This document shows, piece by piece, positions 29,917 through 39,865 of a DNA stretch of 53,896 bases. Source of the stretch: an uncultured Alteromonadales bacterium. GTDB taxonomy: Bacteria > Pseudomonadota > Gammaproteobacteria > Pseudomonadales > Cellvibrionaceae. The stretch lies in the NCBI GenBank assembly GCA_937864365.1, contig CALMJT010000120.1, positions 1-53,896 on the forward strand, in the 5' to 3' direction. Made by a program: the position numbers and the translations under genes. Each line of letters starts with the position of its first letter. The stretch's first letter is position 1. The notes below the pieces were generated by a model. The model worked only from the letters and a program-made list of their open reading frames with translations, ran no database searches and was not told where the DNA came from.

Positions 29917-30470
29917 GTTTCCCCCAAGATTTAACAGAGATCGCTAAGAGCTAACCCTACACCGAACGTTGCGATCGACCTTTAAGATATTAACGAATGA
30001 GACAAAGTCATTCTGAAGGAAACTTGCTAAAAAATCATCTTTTGCACAGGGAAATCACAGCAACGGCTAAAAAAAAGAGGCGATATTTATTTTTATAATT
30101 AATGAGTCTGAGTAAGTAAAAAAATATTCGTTTATCAAATAAAAATAGCTGTAATTTAAAAATATAAATTGTTAATGACGCATTAATTTAAAAATCATTA
30201 GTTTTAGTCGTGAACGGTATAAGTATCTTCGAATTGAAAACATACCGCTGGCCATCAACCAAATTTTCATATTGTTATTCAGCGTGGTTCGAAATCACCA
30301 AATTAAAGAACACAAACCGAAAACAAAACTCAATCAATGCAAAACATCAAGAACAATCGCTTGTGCTGAAAAACAGCAAAGCTACGAGCAAACAGGAGGA
30401 TGAACGTCGAGAAAGGGATAAATAAATGGGAGGGTTTGTGATGGCTCTTACGAACCATCACAAGCGCAAT
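29917..30470. other. gene-free AT-rich interval
   Basis: This 554-bp interval upstream of the ParA gene and downstream of cspA holds the cspA hairpin (30436-30463) and presumably the parA promoter. A 71-codon plus-strand frame at 30210-30425 has biased composition and no family likeness, so I do not call it a gene. Confidence 0.6.
30436..30463 (-). terminator. hairpin after cspA
   Basis: A 9-bp perfect stem (30436-30444 with 30455-30463), 10-nt loop, 8 bp past the cspA stop on minus. No strong T-run follows. Confidence 0.5.
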
Positions 30471-30677
30471 TTAGATCGCTACAACTTCTTCAGCTTGTGG
30501 ACCTTTTTTGCCGTCAGTAACGGTCATTTCAACTTTTTGACCTTCTGCCAATGATTTGAAACCGTCACCAACGATGGCGCTGAAGTGAACGAAAACGTCT
30601 GGACCTGATTCTTGAGAGATGAATCCAAAACCTTTGGTTTCATTAAACCATTTAACAGTACCGATAGTTTTAGCCAT
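30471..30677 (-). CDS. CspA-family cold-shock protein
   Basis: This 68-residue single cold-shock domain has RNP1 KGFGFIS and RNP2 VFVHFSAI. It is a single-stranded nucleic acid binder or RNA chaperone of the CspA/CspD type. AGGA 8 bases before the ATG is a good ribosome-binding site. The gap upstream could hold a long leader as in cold-induced csp genes; whether this copy is cold-induced cannot be told from sequence. Confidence 0.95.
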   Translation of the reverse strand: MAKTIGTVKWFNETKGFGFISQESGPDVFVHFSAIVGDGFKSLAEGQKVEMTVTDGKKGPQAEEVVAI

Positions 30678-31034
30678 AAAGATAATCCTGTGATTGTGTA
30701 AATTTGGGCCATATGGGCAAAGTGTGTGTTAAATACGGTTTGTTGCTTTGCATACAGGACGTGGCACTGCTGGTTTGATGCCAAAGGCAAGAAGCAGGTG
30801 TAACGTGGAGCGGTATAACAAGTGACAAGATACTACCGAAATTTAAGCACTATCATCCTACTGAAAGACCATTAAAAGGCAAGTAAAAATACGCTTAATT
30901 TGCTTGCTTTTGATAAACGGGCAGATTTATGTACGAATTCGGGATATTAGTTGAATTAACGCGCCACATTTGTCGATTTTTATGACGCAGGCGGCTCTCA
31001 TTTTCGTGAAAAACCCGCCTACTTGATCCAATTT
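30678..31034. other. cspA upstream leader region
   Basis: A 357-bp non-coding interval before cspA (minus) and after the PfkB kinase stop. It should hold the cspA promoter and 5' leader. I see no clear promoter or cold box by eye. Confidence 0.5.
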
Positions 31035-32039
31035 TTAGAGTGGAACCAGTGTTTGTTCTAATAGAGAAGTGTATTGGTCGGCTCTTAAGCGAGGCCCAAA
31101 CTGACAAACCAAGGTCGCAGACGCCAAACTTGCTAATCGACCGGCATCGGCAAAACTGTGTCCTTGAGTAATTGCGTACATAAAAGCACCAGCGAACAGA
31201 TCTCCAGCACCATTGGTATCAATTGGTTCAACCCTGTGTGGTTCGACTTGAATCAGTTGTTCGCCGTCAAATAGCAATGCACCTTTTGAGCCCCGCGTTA
31301 GCGCGAAAGATTTTGTGTACTTTTTCAACGCCTCAACCGCATCGTCCAGTGTTGAAGCTCCGGTAAAATCCATCGCCTCAGCCTCATTGCAGAACAATAG
31401 ATCAACACCCTCACCGATCATCTCCAACAAAGGTTCTTTAAAATAAGCCACCATGGCCGGATCAGAAAAGGTTAATGCGGTTTTAACGCCGTTTTGTGAT
31501 GCATGCTCACGAAGCTTTAAAACCGCCTCGCGCGCAGTTGGTGATGACGATAGATAACCTTCAATGTAAATGTATTTACTGTTGGCGGCCGCAGATAGGT
31601 GCAACTGATCCACGCCAACGGTTTCGCTGATCCCTAAAAAGGTATTCATGGATCGCTCCGCATCGGGAGTAATCAGCACCAAACATTTGCCGCTAATCCC
31701 GTGGTGTTCGGCAAATTTTGGAAGATAATCCACTTGAGCACTTTGCAAATCGTTCAAATAAAAACGACCATCATCGTCGTCGGCCAATTTACAGCTGTAA
31801 AAGGTCTTCGCGCCAAAATAACTCGCAGCAATCACGGTATTGCATGCCGAACCACCGCTGGCTCGTTTCGAAGCAACTAAATGGCCTTCAAGATGCGCCA
31901 GTAATTCTTGCTGACGTGTCTCATCAACCAAGGTCATAAAGCCTTTTTCAACGCCAAATTTCGCTAGATCAGCATCCGTCACTTCAATTTCGGTATCGAC
32001 AAGTGCATTGCCAATTGCGTAAATATCGTACTTTTCCAC
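31035..32039 (-). CDS. PfkB-family kinase, probable adenosine kinase
   Basis: This 334-residue ribokinase-fold enzyme starts MEKYDIYAIGNALVDTEIEV. It has the PfkB signature 1 region ASGGSACNTVIAASYFG (about 60-76) and signature 2 DTNGAGDLFAGAFMYAI (about 275), with the catalytic Asp in GAGD. Close relatives in marine Gammaproteobacteria are usually annotated adenosine kinase, though sugar specificity cannot be excluded. The start codon is GTG with a weak ribosome-binding site. It is divergent from mrcB. Confidence 0.85.
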   Translation of the reverse strand: MEKYDIYAIGNALVDTEIEVTDADLAKFGVEKGFMTLVDETRQQELLAHLEGHLVASKRASGGSACNTVIAASYFGAKTFYSCKLADDDDGRFYLNDLQSAQVDYLPKFAEHHGISGKCLVLITPDAERSMNTFLGISETVGVDQLHLSAAANSKYIYIEGYLSSSPTAREAVLKLREHASQNGVKTALTFSDPAMVAYFKEPLLEMIGEGVDLLFCNEAEAMDFTGASTLDDAVEALKKYTKSFALTRGSKGALLFDGEQLIQVEPHRVEPIDTNGAGDLFAGAFMYAITQGHSFADAGRLASLASATLVCQFGPRLRADQYTSLLEQTLVPL

Positions 32040-32196
32040 GTATTTTTCGTCTCTGTTGCGGTATTGATTGGGAAAGTTTAGCTTACACTAAACAACACAC
32101 CAAAAACCTTATCCATGTCTGTTCTAGAACTCTCACTGAGCGCTCAGATCAAACGCGGGATGCAATTAATCGGTTTGATCTATAAACTCGCCCAGT

Positions 32197-34530
32197 ATGA
32201 CTAAAGCAGCACGTAAGAAATCACCCGCCAAATCCCGAAGTAAGAAAACCAAACGCAGTTTTAAACAAAAATTATTTCGTTTTTTTCTCTACTGCACATT
32301 TATTTTTATTACCGTATCGCTGATTGGTTTTGCCATTATCGACTACACGGTAACGCAAAAATTTGATGGCAGAAAATGGGCTCTGGCCGCCCGAGTTTAT
32401 GCCCGCCCACTGGAAATTTATCCCGGCGCCAATCTCACCATAGAAATGTTGAAAGACGAGCTTTCCGGTTTGTCCTATCGATTTGTAGCTAACCCTGCCA
32501 GTCCACAACAAGCCGCTTTTGGCAGCAGTGCTGCTGAAATTTATTTACCGGCCCGCAAAGTCAACGAACAACGCTTCGAAGCACAAAAAATACGCGTCGA
32601 ATTTGCAAACAATCGCATCGAACGCGTTACCAGTAACGGCAAACCTCTTACTGACGTCGTGCTATTTAGTCCTATGGAGATTGGTGCAATTTACCCGGCC
32701 ACCGGAGAAGATCGTATTTTGGTGCGCCTTCAAGAAATACCACCGCTGTTGGGCGAAGCATTAATTGCGGTCGAAGATAAAAACTTCGTAAGCCACCACG
32801 GTATATCTCTAAAATCCATTGCCCGAGCCATACTGGCGAACCTACAAGCGGGTCAGCTGGTACAAGGTGGTAGCACCATTACTCAGCAGCTGGTTAAAAA
32901 CCTGTATTTAAGCAATGAGCGCTCTTTAACACGCAAATTGCTCGAAGCAGCCATGACCATTTCTCTCGAATTACACTATTCAAAAGCCGAGATATTAGAA
33001 ACCTATATCAATGAAGTGTATTTAGGCCAAGCAGGACGACGAGCCATTCACGGTTTTGCACTGGCCTCTAAGTTTTACTTCAATAAATCCGTTGATCAGT
33101 TAAATACCGAAGAGATTGCCTTGTTAGTGGGCATGGTCAAAGGTGCCTCTTATTACAATCCGAAGCGACACCCCGAAAGAGCCAAAAATCGCCGCGATAC
33201 GGTTTTGACCGTCATGGCTGACAACGGCTTAATCGAGAAAAGTCAGGCTGAACAATTAGCGGCAAAGAAAATTGCATTGGCGCCTGCCGAACAAAATCAA
33301 CACGCCTTCCCAAGCTTTATCGATGTCGTCAAAGAGCAATTATTACGAGATTATCAACTCGAAGATTTGCAATCAGAAGGCTTGCAGATCTACACAACTC
33401 TCGCTCCCAGCTTGCAAAGAAGTGTCGAAAAAACCATTCAGCAAAAGCTTTCAGATTTGGAGCGCGGTTATTCCATAACACGCAATACCTTGCAAAGCTC
33501 AGCGGTGTTTACCGCCGTTGGCAGTGGCGAAATCTTAGCGGTTGTTGGTGACAGAAACACCACCTTCGACGGTTTTAATCGAGCTTTAAATGCCAAGCGA
33601 CCCATAGGCTCTTTAATAAAACCAGCGGTGTATTTAACGGCGTTAGAAAGCCGTCGATACACATTGGCTACACCGCTGGACGATTCCCCGGTCAACATTG
33701 TCGTCGAGCAAAACAAAACGTGGCAGCCGCAAAACTTCGATCATCAAAGTCATGGACAGGTGCCGCTCTTTTCTGCACTGGCAAATTCGTACAACCAATC
33801 GGCAGCGCGGCTGGGAATGGATTTAGGCGTTGATCGAATCAGCTCAACCGTTAAGCGTTTGGGAATCGATGCAGAAATCCCTCAGGTTCCTGCATTAATT
33901 CTTGGCTCACTGGATCTGACCACTTATCAAATGAGCAACTTTTATCACACCATTGCTAACGACGGCATCTATACGCCGCTACGAGCTATTCGCAGCATTT
34001 ACACGCCCGATGGTAAACGTTTGCAACGATTTGGTTTAGAAAGCAAAGAAGTGGTTGCCAGCGAAAATGCATACCTGCTGGATTTCGCCCTGCAAATTAA
34101 TGCCCATCAGGGTACCGGAAAATCCATTTACAACACGCTGCCAGAATCTCTTGCGGTTGCCGGCAAAACCGGTACCACCAACGATCAACGCGACAGCTGG
34201 TTCGCCGGTTACAGCGGCGATCTTTTAGGTGTTGTTTGGGTGGGCGCTGACGATAACCAACCCTTGCCTTTAACAGGTTCAACCGGTGCCTTGAATATTT
34301 GGAAAGATGTTTTTCGCCAGGTGCCCACCAGAGGAATTGAAAAGCTCAAACCGGCCCGAATTGACTTTCAATGGGTCGATGCACAAACCGGGTTAATAAG
34401 CGGCCCAAACTGCAAGCAAGCTTTATCATTACCATTTATTGATGGGACAGAGCCTTCTCAAAAGGCGAGGTGTGAATACATTCAAACGCCCGTAAAACCC
34501 TGGTGGCGGAGAATTCTGGGAGGCCAGTAG
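32197..34530 (+). CDS. mrcB: bifunctional penicillin-binding protein 1B
   Basis: This 777-residue class A PBP polymerises and cross-links peptidoglycan. A basic cytoplasmic start (KKSPAKSRSKKTKR) precedes one transmembrane helix (residues 30-52) and a UB2H domain. The GT51 glycosyltransferase has EDKNFVSHHGI and the GGSTITQQLVKNLYLS motif, and the transpeptidase has SLIK (catalytic Ser in RPIGSLIKP), SYNQS and KTGTTND. The next gene encodes a TPR lipoprotein, as for the PBP1b activator in Pseudomonas. Confidence 0.95.
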   Translation: MTKAARKKSPAKSRSKKTKRSFKQKLFRFFLYCTFIFITVSLIGFAIIDYTVTQKFDGRKWALAARVYARPLEIYPGANLTIEMLKDELSGLSYRFVANPASPQQAAFGSSAAEIYLPARKVNEQRFEAQKIRVEFANNRIERVTSNGKPLTDVVLFSPMEIGAIYPATGEDRILVRLQEIPPLLGEALIAVEDKNFVSHHGISLKSIARAILANLQAGQLVQGGSTITQQLVKNLYLSNERSLTRKLLEAAMTISLELHYSKAEILETYINEVYLGQAGRRAIHGFALASKFYFNKSVDQLNTEEIALLVGMVKGASYYNPKRHPERAKNRRDTVLTVMADNGLIEKSQAEQLAAKKIALAPAEQNQHAFPSFIDVVKEQLLRDYQLEDLQSEGLQIYTTLAPSLQRSVEKTIQQKLSDLERGYSITRNTLQSSAVFTAVGSGEILAVVGDRNTTFDGFNRALNAKRPIGSLIKPAVYLTALESRRYTLATPLDDSPVNIVVEQNKTWQPQNFDHQSHGQVPLFSALANSYNQSAARLGMDLGVDRISSTVKRLGIDAEIPQVPALILGSLDLTTYQMSNFYHTIANDGIYTPLRAIRSIYTPDGKRLQRFGLESKEVVASENAYLLDFALQINAHQGTGKSIYNTLPESLAVAGKTGTTNDQRDSWFAGYSGDLLGVVWVGADDNQPLPLTGSTGALNIWKDVFRQVPTRGIEKLKPARIDFQWVDAQTGLISGPNCKQALSLPFIDGTEPSQKARCEYIQTPVKPWWRRILGGQ

Positions 34531-34764
34531 TTATTGAGCCGTTCAGCAAATACTTATCTTAACGATGTGTTAGCGAATACATTTAGGCGAAGGTAAAAAC
34601 TGTGTAACAAATTGGCGGTTTGACTATCCGTTTCGCACAAATTCAAGGTACAAACAACATCATCATGGACTTATCGCTTGCCAGCGCGGGTTACACCGTT
34701 AAACATTTCTGATTAATTCAACGGTGATTTACTCAGAAACTTTATTTTAAATAGACTAAGAAAC

Positions 34765-35229
34765 ATGCCGTACGAATTATTAAAATCATTGGCTTACCGT
34801 AAAGTTGGTAAACGCGAGCTTATTGCGGTCACACTCAGTTGCGTATTAACGGGTTGTGTAGCCACTCAGCCGACCGCCACAGCGCCGGTTATTCCCGGCC
34901 AAACCCAAGAGAATTCGAGCTCGGCGCCCACTAACAAAGCGCCAGCACCAACACAAGCACCCTCTCAACAACTCGCCTTATTAAACAGTAAGTTATACCA
35001 AGCTAATCAGGCTCTTGACCAAGGCAAGCCTGAAAAAGCCATTGAGATAGCAGAACAAAGTCTAAGATTAGATCGCTCAGATGCTCGCTTCTACCTAATT
35101 CTTAGTGAAGCGCACTGGGTCATGGGCAATTACGATCTGGCCAGAAATTTCGCTCGACAAGGACTACGATATGTAAGGCCCTCACAAACAGACATCAAAC
35201 AAAAATTGCACAAATTTACCCAGATTTAA
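34765..35229 (+). CDS. lpoP: TPR lipoprotein, probable PBP1b activator LpoP
   Basis: This 154-residue outer-membrane lipoprotein has a lipobox LTGC (Cys about residue 31), then a Pro/Ala/Thr-rich linker, then a pair of TPR helices (QANQALDQGKPEKAIEIAEQSLRLD and ARFYLILSEAHWVMGNYDLARNFARQGL). In Pseudomonas, LpoP is a small TPR lipoprotein encoded next to the PBP1b gene, and it activates that enzyme. Position and domains fit. The name rests on context, so sequence comparison is needed. Confidence 0.65.
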   Translation: MPYELLKSLAYRKVGKRELIAVTLSCVLTGCVATQPTATAPVIPGQTQENSSSAPTNKAPAPTQAPSQQLALLNSKLYQANQALDQGKPEKAIEIAEQSLRLDRSDARFYLILSEAHWVMGNYDLARNFARQGLRYVRPSQTDIKQKLHKFTQI

Positions 35230-35662
35230 ACGCAGCGGAAGAGACATAATCTTAGTATTTGCTTATATTTAGCGTAATATCTAAACAAATCAGAAGTGAC
35301 TTAACCGATACACCTAACCACTTTTGGTACTACTCATGCTTTAATTGGGTAGACGTCACAAAACCGTACTTGATGTAGTCGCGCGTAATAGAAATTGTGG
35401 GCACCGTAAAATAAAATTTTACTGATAACTTTTCGTAATTCACCGACAATACTTAAGCATAGATGCTCGATAAAGCATTCTAAGATTGCCGTGAAATTAC
35501 ACGACAAAGTGAGCACAGACAGAGTTAGGCTTCGTAAAAGTCAAAGTCAGGTCTGCTAACGTTAAAATCCGTCGTGTAATGCTCGAAGATATCCACAAAC
35601 AGATTTCTTGTACGAACCGTCCATCAATACTGGTCTAATATAGTTTGATAAAGGCGAACAAA
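35230..35662. other. intergenic region upstream of DUF1631 gene
   Basis: About 430 bp without a gene. A 60-codon minus-strand frame here has no family likeness. I see no terminator or recognisable regulatory motif beyond the ribosome-binding site at 35650-35654. Confidence 0.5.
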
Positions 35663-38035
35663 GTGCCCAACGACGATATGAATAGTAGTAATCCGTTATC
35701 CCAAACCAATCAGACCGCTGCTCAGCTAAGCAATGCTGAAAAACAACTCGTCGCGCGCTTAAAGTCCTGCCAAAAAATTACCTGTGACTTTACCGAAGAT
35801 CAATTTAGACCCTTTTATAACGCTCTAGACGAACGTATTGCTCAAGCAATACGCAACGCAAGCACCAACGCAGAGCAACGCTACTTTTACGATGTTCAGC
35901 GTCATCTAAGACACAACATCGAAGAACTTAAACGTCACCTTATTGGTTATATTGGCGAGTCCTTTGTTAAATTTAAATCCGGTAATCTCGATACTCACGC
36001 CAATATCAATGAAAAAACCAATTTGTCGTTGGTTGAAAATGAAGCGCTAGAAGAAGAAATTGCCATCAGCTCTGCGGCCCGACGCGCAGACACAAAATAC
36101 GTAGAAATACTGTGGTCAATACAAAAACGCTTCTCCGAACTGATTAACCAACAGCCCGTCAATGACAGCAACAATCCCGTCGCACCTATTCAGTTTTGCG
36201 ACGCTTTACGGCGAGCATTAGGTGTTTTAAAGCTTGAATCAAAAGTTAAACTGCTTGCTTACGAAGAATTTGAACGCACTTTTACTAACGAATTAGAATC
36301 TCTGCTTGAGCAAATTAATCGTTACTTAGTCGGTGAAGGCATTCTTCCAGAACTCAATTTTCATCAACAAGGCAGCGCCCAAGTGGCCAAAGCCGTTGCT
36401 GCCTCGGAATTCGACACTAATATCGAAGCCAATGGCGACTTCGAGTCGGCTTATCTGCAAGCTCAACAAAATAATCCGGAAGCAAGCTTAAAAAATCAGA
36501 CCAATTTAATGCGCGCTATTCGCGAGATTCAAAACTTCGGCGCCCCAGAACCCACTTCGCAGGCTCCGCAACCAACTCATTTTGCCAACCCAGTGCCCTT
36601 GCAATCACTCATGGGTTTTAACGGCAACTTTGCGGCACTCAACCAAGCAAACTTGTCTGGAGGTTCACCTCCAGTTATGGGCGGTGCCGCCGGTGGTCGC
36701 CACATGCAAGTCATCACCAACCAGCAGTTGGTTGGTGCTCTGCAAGCCATGCAGGAACAAATTTTAAATATCCGCCAAGCTGGCGTAGAAGCCTTGCAAC
36801 CTGTAGATGTTGCTGCGGTTACTGCACAATTGAGTGAAGAGCTCGCGAAAGAAAATAAAGATGGCGCCGTTGAAGGCAAGGACATGCACGTTATCGAGCT
36901 GGTTGGAATGCTGTTCGATTACATGCTTTCCGATGATTGCCTTCCCGATAACATCAAGGCGTTGTTGAGCTACCTACACACGCCCTATTTAAAAGTAGCC
37001 TTTATGGACCCAGAGTTTTTCGAGCAGGCCGAGCATCCCGCGCGCTTGTTACTTAATAATCTCGCCGAAGCTGGGGTACGCTGGGTTTCTAATGATGGCT
37101 CCAATCAGTACGAGATTTACGACAAAATCAAAGCCATTGTTTCTAGTATTCTCGAAGAGTTCAAAGACGACGTTAAACTCTTTGCCGAGTTGTTAGTGGA
37201 GTTTAGCTCGTACACGAAAAAGATTTTGCGCAAACAAGAACTCATGGAAAAACGTGCCATGGAAAAAGTCCATGGTGAAGAAAAACTGCGTGAAGTTAAA
37301 ATTCGCGTTAACGCAGAAGTAAGAAAACGTACCGACGGTAAAGAAATGCCCTCGGCGGTATTGTTGCTGTTATTGCAACCTTGGTCAGATTATTTGTCAT
37401 TCATACTGCTGCGCTTTGGCACCGAGTCTGAACAATGGCGTCGAGCGGTAAGTGCCGTTGACGACGTGATCTGGGCGGTCGCCCCCAAGCAAAGTGCCAA
37501 TGAGCGAGCTCGACAGATGGAGATGCAAGCTGAGCTTTTGGATTATTTAGAAGCCGGTTTAGAAACCATTGGTTACGATCAGGTTAAGGGTCGCAAACTC
37601 ATCGATGCAGTAACCGCTCTTCAAAAAGCTGCGCTCGCACAAAAGACCGTAGAAGTTGCACCAGCGCCAATGCGTTCTAAACTTGAAGCGATGGCAGAGA
37701 AAAAAGCGGGTACACCTGTTCAAGCCAAAGAAAAACTCTCTGAAGACGAAGCTCGATTAGTTGAGAGCTTAAAAATGATTGAGTTTGGAACCTGGTTTGA
37801 ATTTGATAAAGGCCGCCGATTGAAAGTCGCTTGGTATAACTCGAAAACATCGCACTACATGCTTGTCGATCAAACCGGCAAAAAAGTGGGCATGAAAACC
37901 GGGTTAGAATTAGCCAGAGACATGATCGCCAGGAAAGCCCGCGTGATCGTTGGCAGTACCAAACCCTTTTTTGAAAGAGCACTGGAAAATATTTTCGAAA
38001 CCATGAATACCAAAAAGGCCAGTGCCGGAGCCTAA
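35663..38035 (+). CDS. DUF1631 family protein
   Basis: This 790-residue cytoplasmic protein of the DUF1631 family is common in Pseudomonas relatives. Its function is not established. It is largely alpha-helical, with a Gln/Gly/Pro-rich linker in the first half (FANPVPLQSLMG to GGAAGGRHMQ). The C-terminal FGTWFEFDKGRRLKVAWYNSKTSHYMLVDQTG module looks like a PilZ-like beta barrel. The next gene also resembles PilZ, 6 bp away, so a cyclic di-GMP link is plausible inference. GTG 35663 is preferred because AAAGG lies 8 bases before it; TTG 35645 and ATG 35678 are the alternatives. Confidence 0.85.
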   Translation: MPNDDMNSSNPLSQTNQTAAQLSNAEKQLVARLKSCQKITCDFTEDQFRPFYNALDERIAQAIRNASTNAEQRYFYDVQRHLRHNIEELKRHLIGYIGESFVKFKSGNLDTHANINEKTNLSLVENEALEEEIAISSAARRADTKYVEILWSIQKRFSELINQQPVNDSNNPVAPIQFCDALRRALGVLKLESKVKLLAYEEFERTFTNELESLLEQINRYLVGEGILPELNFHQQGSAQVAKAVAASEFDTNIEANGDFESAYLQAQQNNPEASLKNQTNLMRAIREIQNFGAPEPTSQAPQPTHFANPVPLQSLMGFNGNFAALNQANLSGGSPPVMGGAAGGRHMQVITNQQLVGALQAMQEQILNIRQAGVEALQPVDVAAVTAQLSEELAKENKDGAVEGKDMHVIELVGMLFDYMLSDDCLPDNIKALLSYLHTPYLKVAFMDPEFFEQAEHPARLLLNNLAEAGVRWVSNDGSNQYEIYDKIKAIVSSILEEFKDDVKLFAELLVEFSSYTKKILRKQELMEKRAMEKVHGEEKLREVKIRVNAEVRKRTDGKEMPSAVLLLLLQPWSDYLSFILLRFGTESEQWRRAVSAVDDVIWAVAPKQSANERARQMEMQAELLDYLEAGLETIGYDQVKGRKLIDAVTALQKAALAQKTVEVAPAPMRSKLEAMAEKKAGTPVQAKEKLSEDEARLVESLKMIEFGTWFEFDKGRRLKVAWYNSKTSHYMLVDQTGKKVGMKTGLELARDMIARKARVIVGSTKPFFERALENIFETMNTKKASAGA

Positions 38036-38041
38036 TTTGCT

Positions 38042-38413
38042 ATGACTCGCGAACCCGATAATGCACCGCGAGATAAGGAACGTCGAAAAAAGAAACGCCA
38101 TATATTAAGAGACAACGTTGAAGTAGTCTCTACGGATCACCAACCGCTCGGCAGAATTGCCGATGTTCATGAAGAAGGCTTCATGACCTATGGCGCCACC
38201 GAATTGGAAGTGGGAGAAGTTTACGATCTGATCTTCTATTTGCCCGTCAATACGCTAAAACAGTCAACCGTTGAGCTGTCGGCCATCTGTCTTTGGCAGA
38301 GTATAGCGATGAGTTCTGAGCCGGAATCTTTTTGGCACGGATTTCAGATCACACGTATTTCACCAAAATACCAAGACGTTTTAGAGCAAATCATAAAAGT
38401 ACAAAGTTATTAA
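38042..38413 (+). CDS. PilZ-like domain protein
   Basis: This 123-residue protein has a basic N-terminal arm with RxxxR (RHILR, about residues 19-23), as in c-di-GMP-binding PilZ domains. The second motif, normally D/N-x-S-x-x-G, is DVHEEG here, with His for Ser. The rest of the strand pattern (VYDLIFYLPV, LSAICLWQS, FWHGFQITRIS) fits the fold. Binding of c-di-GMP may thus be lost or altered. It is co-directional with the DUF1631 gene, 6 bp before, and is closed by a strong terminator. Confidence 0.75.
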   Translation: MTREPDNAPRDKERRKKKRHILRDNVEVVSTDHQPLGRIADVHEEGFMTYGATELEVGEVYDLIFYLPVNTLKQSTVELSAICLWQSIAMSSEPESFWHGFQITRISPKYQDVLEQIIKVQSY

Positions 38414-38446
38414 AAGACACCGATTCAACTGAACGCCTTAAACAAA

Positions 38447-38470
38447 AAAAGCTGCCAGTGGGCAGCTTTT
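38447..38470. terminator. bidirectional terminator between converging genes
   Basis: A 10-bp perfect stem (38447-38456 with 38461-38470), loop AGTG, with A-run before and T-run after. It serves the PilZ-like gene and hemL. Confidence 0.88.
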
Positions 38471-38499
38471 TTATTATTCGCAGTTCAATGAAAAATACA

Positions 38500-39780
38500 T
38501 CACAAGCTTTTCATGACTTTCTCGCACGCATCTAACGTAAACTGAATATCGTCATCCGAGTGAGCTGCTGACATAAATCCAGCTTCATAAGAAGCAGGTG
38601 CAAGATAAACACCTTCTTTTAACATGCCATGGAAAAAGCGATTAAATTTTCCGGTATCACACGCCATTACCTGCTGGTAATTGGTGATTTTGTCTTCTTC
38701 GGTAAAAAAGAAACCAAACATACTACCGGCAGAGTTCGTGGTAAAAGGCATCTCAAGCTTATCGGCAACTTCGCGCATACCGGCGACTAATTTATCGGTA
38801 GAGGCGACGAGCTTGTCATAAAATCCGTCTTGCTGAATTAAGTTGAGATTAGCAAGACCGGCCGCCATGGCTACAGGGTTCCCAGATAGAGTACCCGCTT
38901 GATAAATTGGACCCAAAGGTGCGATCTGCTCCATTACGTCGCGTCTGCCACCAAATGCTCCAACCGGCATACCGCCGCCGATAACCTTGCCCAGCGTAGT
39001 TATGTCGGCAGTTACACCATAATAACCTTGCGCGCCTTTTAGGCTGACTCGAAAACCCGTCATTACCTCATCGGCAATCAACAATGCACCGGATTCATCA
39101 CATTGCTGACGCAGGCATTCTAAGAATCCCGGAATCGGCGGAACGCAATTCATATTGCCAGCGACCGGCTCAACAATAACGCAAGCAACCTGTTCGCCGA
39201 GTTCAGCAAAGGCTTGTTTTACACCTTCGATATCGTTGTAGGTCAAGGTGATGGTGTGTTCAGCCAGAGAAGCCGGAACACCGGGAGAACTGGGAACCCC
39301 CAAGGTCAAGGCGCCAGACCCGGCTTTGATCAGCAGTGAATCACTGTGGCCGTGGTAACAACCTTCAAACTTAATGATTTTATCACGGCCGGTAAAACCA
39401 CGAGCAAGACGAATCGCACTCATGGTCGCTTCGGTACCGGAGCTAACGAATCGCACCAAATCCATACCAGGAATAATTTGGCACAACTGCTCGGCAAGAG
39501 TTGTTTCGATTTCAGTCGGCGCGCCAAAACTCAAACCGTATTGAATTTTATCGATAACCGCTTGAATAACGTCGGGATGAGCATGACCAACAATCATTGG
39601 CCCCCAAGACTGAACGTAATCTACGTAACGTTTTCCGTCTACATCATACAAGTAGGCGCCTTTGGCTTTTTCAAAAAATACCGGCGTACCACCCACGGCT
39701 TTGAACGCCCGAACCGGTGAATTTACACCACCGGGAATGAAGTTTTTGGCACTTTCAAATAATTGTTCTGAACGATTCAT
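38500..39780 (-). CDS. hemL: glutamate-1-semialdehyde 2,1-aminomutase
   Basis: This 426-residue PLP enzyme of fold type I makes 5-aminolevulinate from glutamate semialdehyde. The PLP lysine is in [29 protein letters not shown] binds the cofactor ring, and [19 protein letters not shown] is the conserved substrate region. ATG 39780 ([14 protein letters not shown]) is preferred over 39804 because AAGGA lies 7 bases before it and it matches family starts. The flanking thiD-like gene is also found beside hemL in Pseudomonas. Confidence 0.96.
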   Translation of the reverse strand: MNRSEQLFESAKNFIPGGVNSPVRAFKAVGGTPVFFEKAKGAYLYDVDGKRYVDYVQSWGPMIVGHAHPDVIQAVIDKIQYGLSFGAPTEIETTLAEQLCQIIPGMDLVRFVSSGTEATMSAIRLARGFTGRDKIIKFEGCYHGHSDSLLIKAGSGALTLGVPSSPGVPASLAEHTITLTYNDIEGVKQAFAELGEQVACVIVEPVAGNMNCVPPIPGFLECLRQQCDESGALLIADEVMTGFRVSLKGAQGYYGVTADITTLGKVIGGGMPVGAFGGRRDVMEQIAPLGPIYQAGTLSGNPVAMAAGLANLNLIQQDGFYDKLVASTDKLVAGMREVADKLEMPFTTNSAGSMFGFFFTEEDKITNYQQVMACDTGKFNRFFHGMLKEGVYLAPASYEAGFMSAAHSDDDIQFTLDACEKVMKSL

Positions 39781-39865
39781 CTCAGGGTCCTTGCTTGGGC
39801 ACAAACTTAAAGACCGCTATTGTGCCACCGAAATCACAAAATTTCAGAACCTAAAGCATTCAAAT

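Noticed and set aside
30210-30425. 71-codon plus-strand open frame
   Set aside because: Composition is biased by AT-rich DNA, there is no ribosome-binding site or family likeness, and it lies in a regulatory gap.
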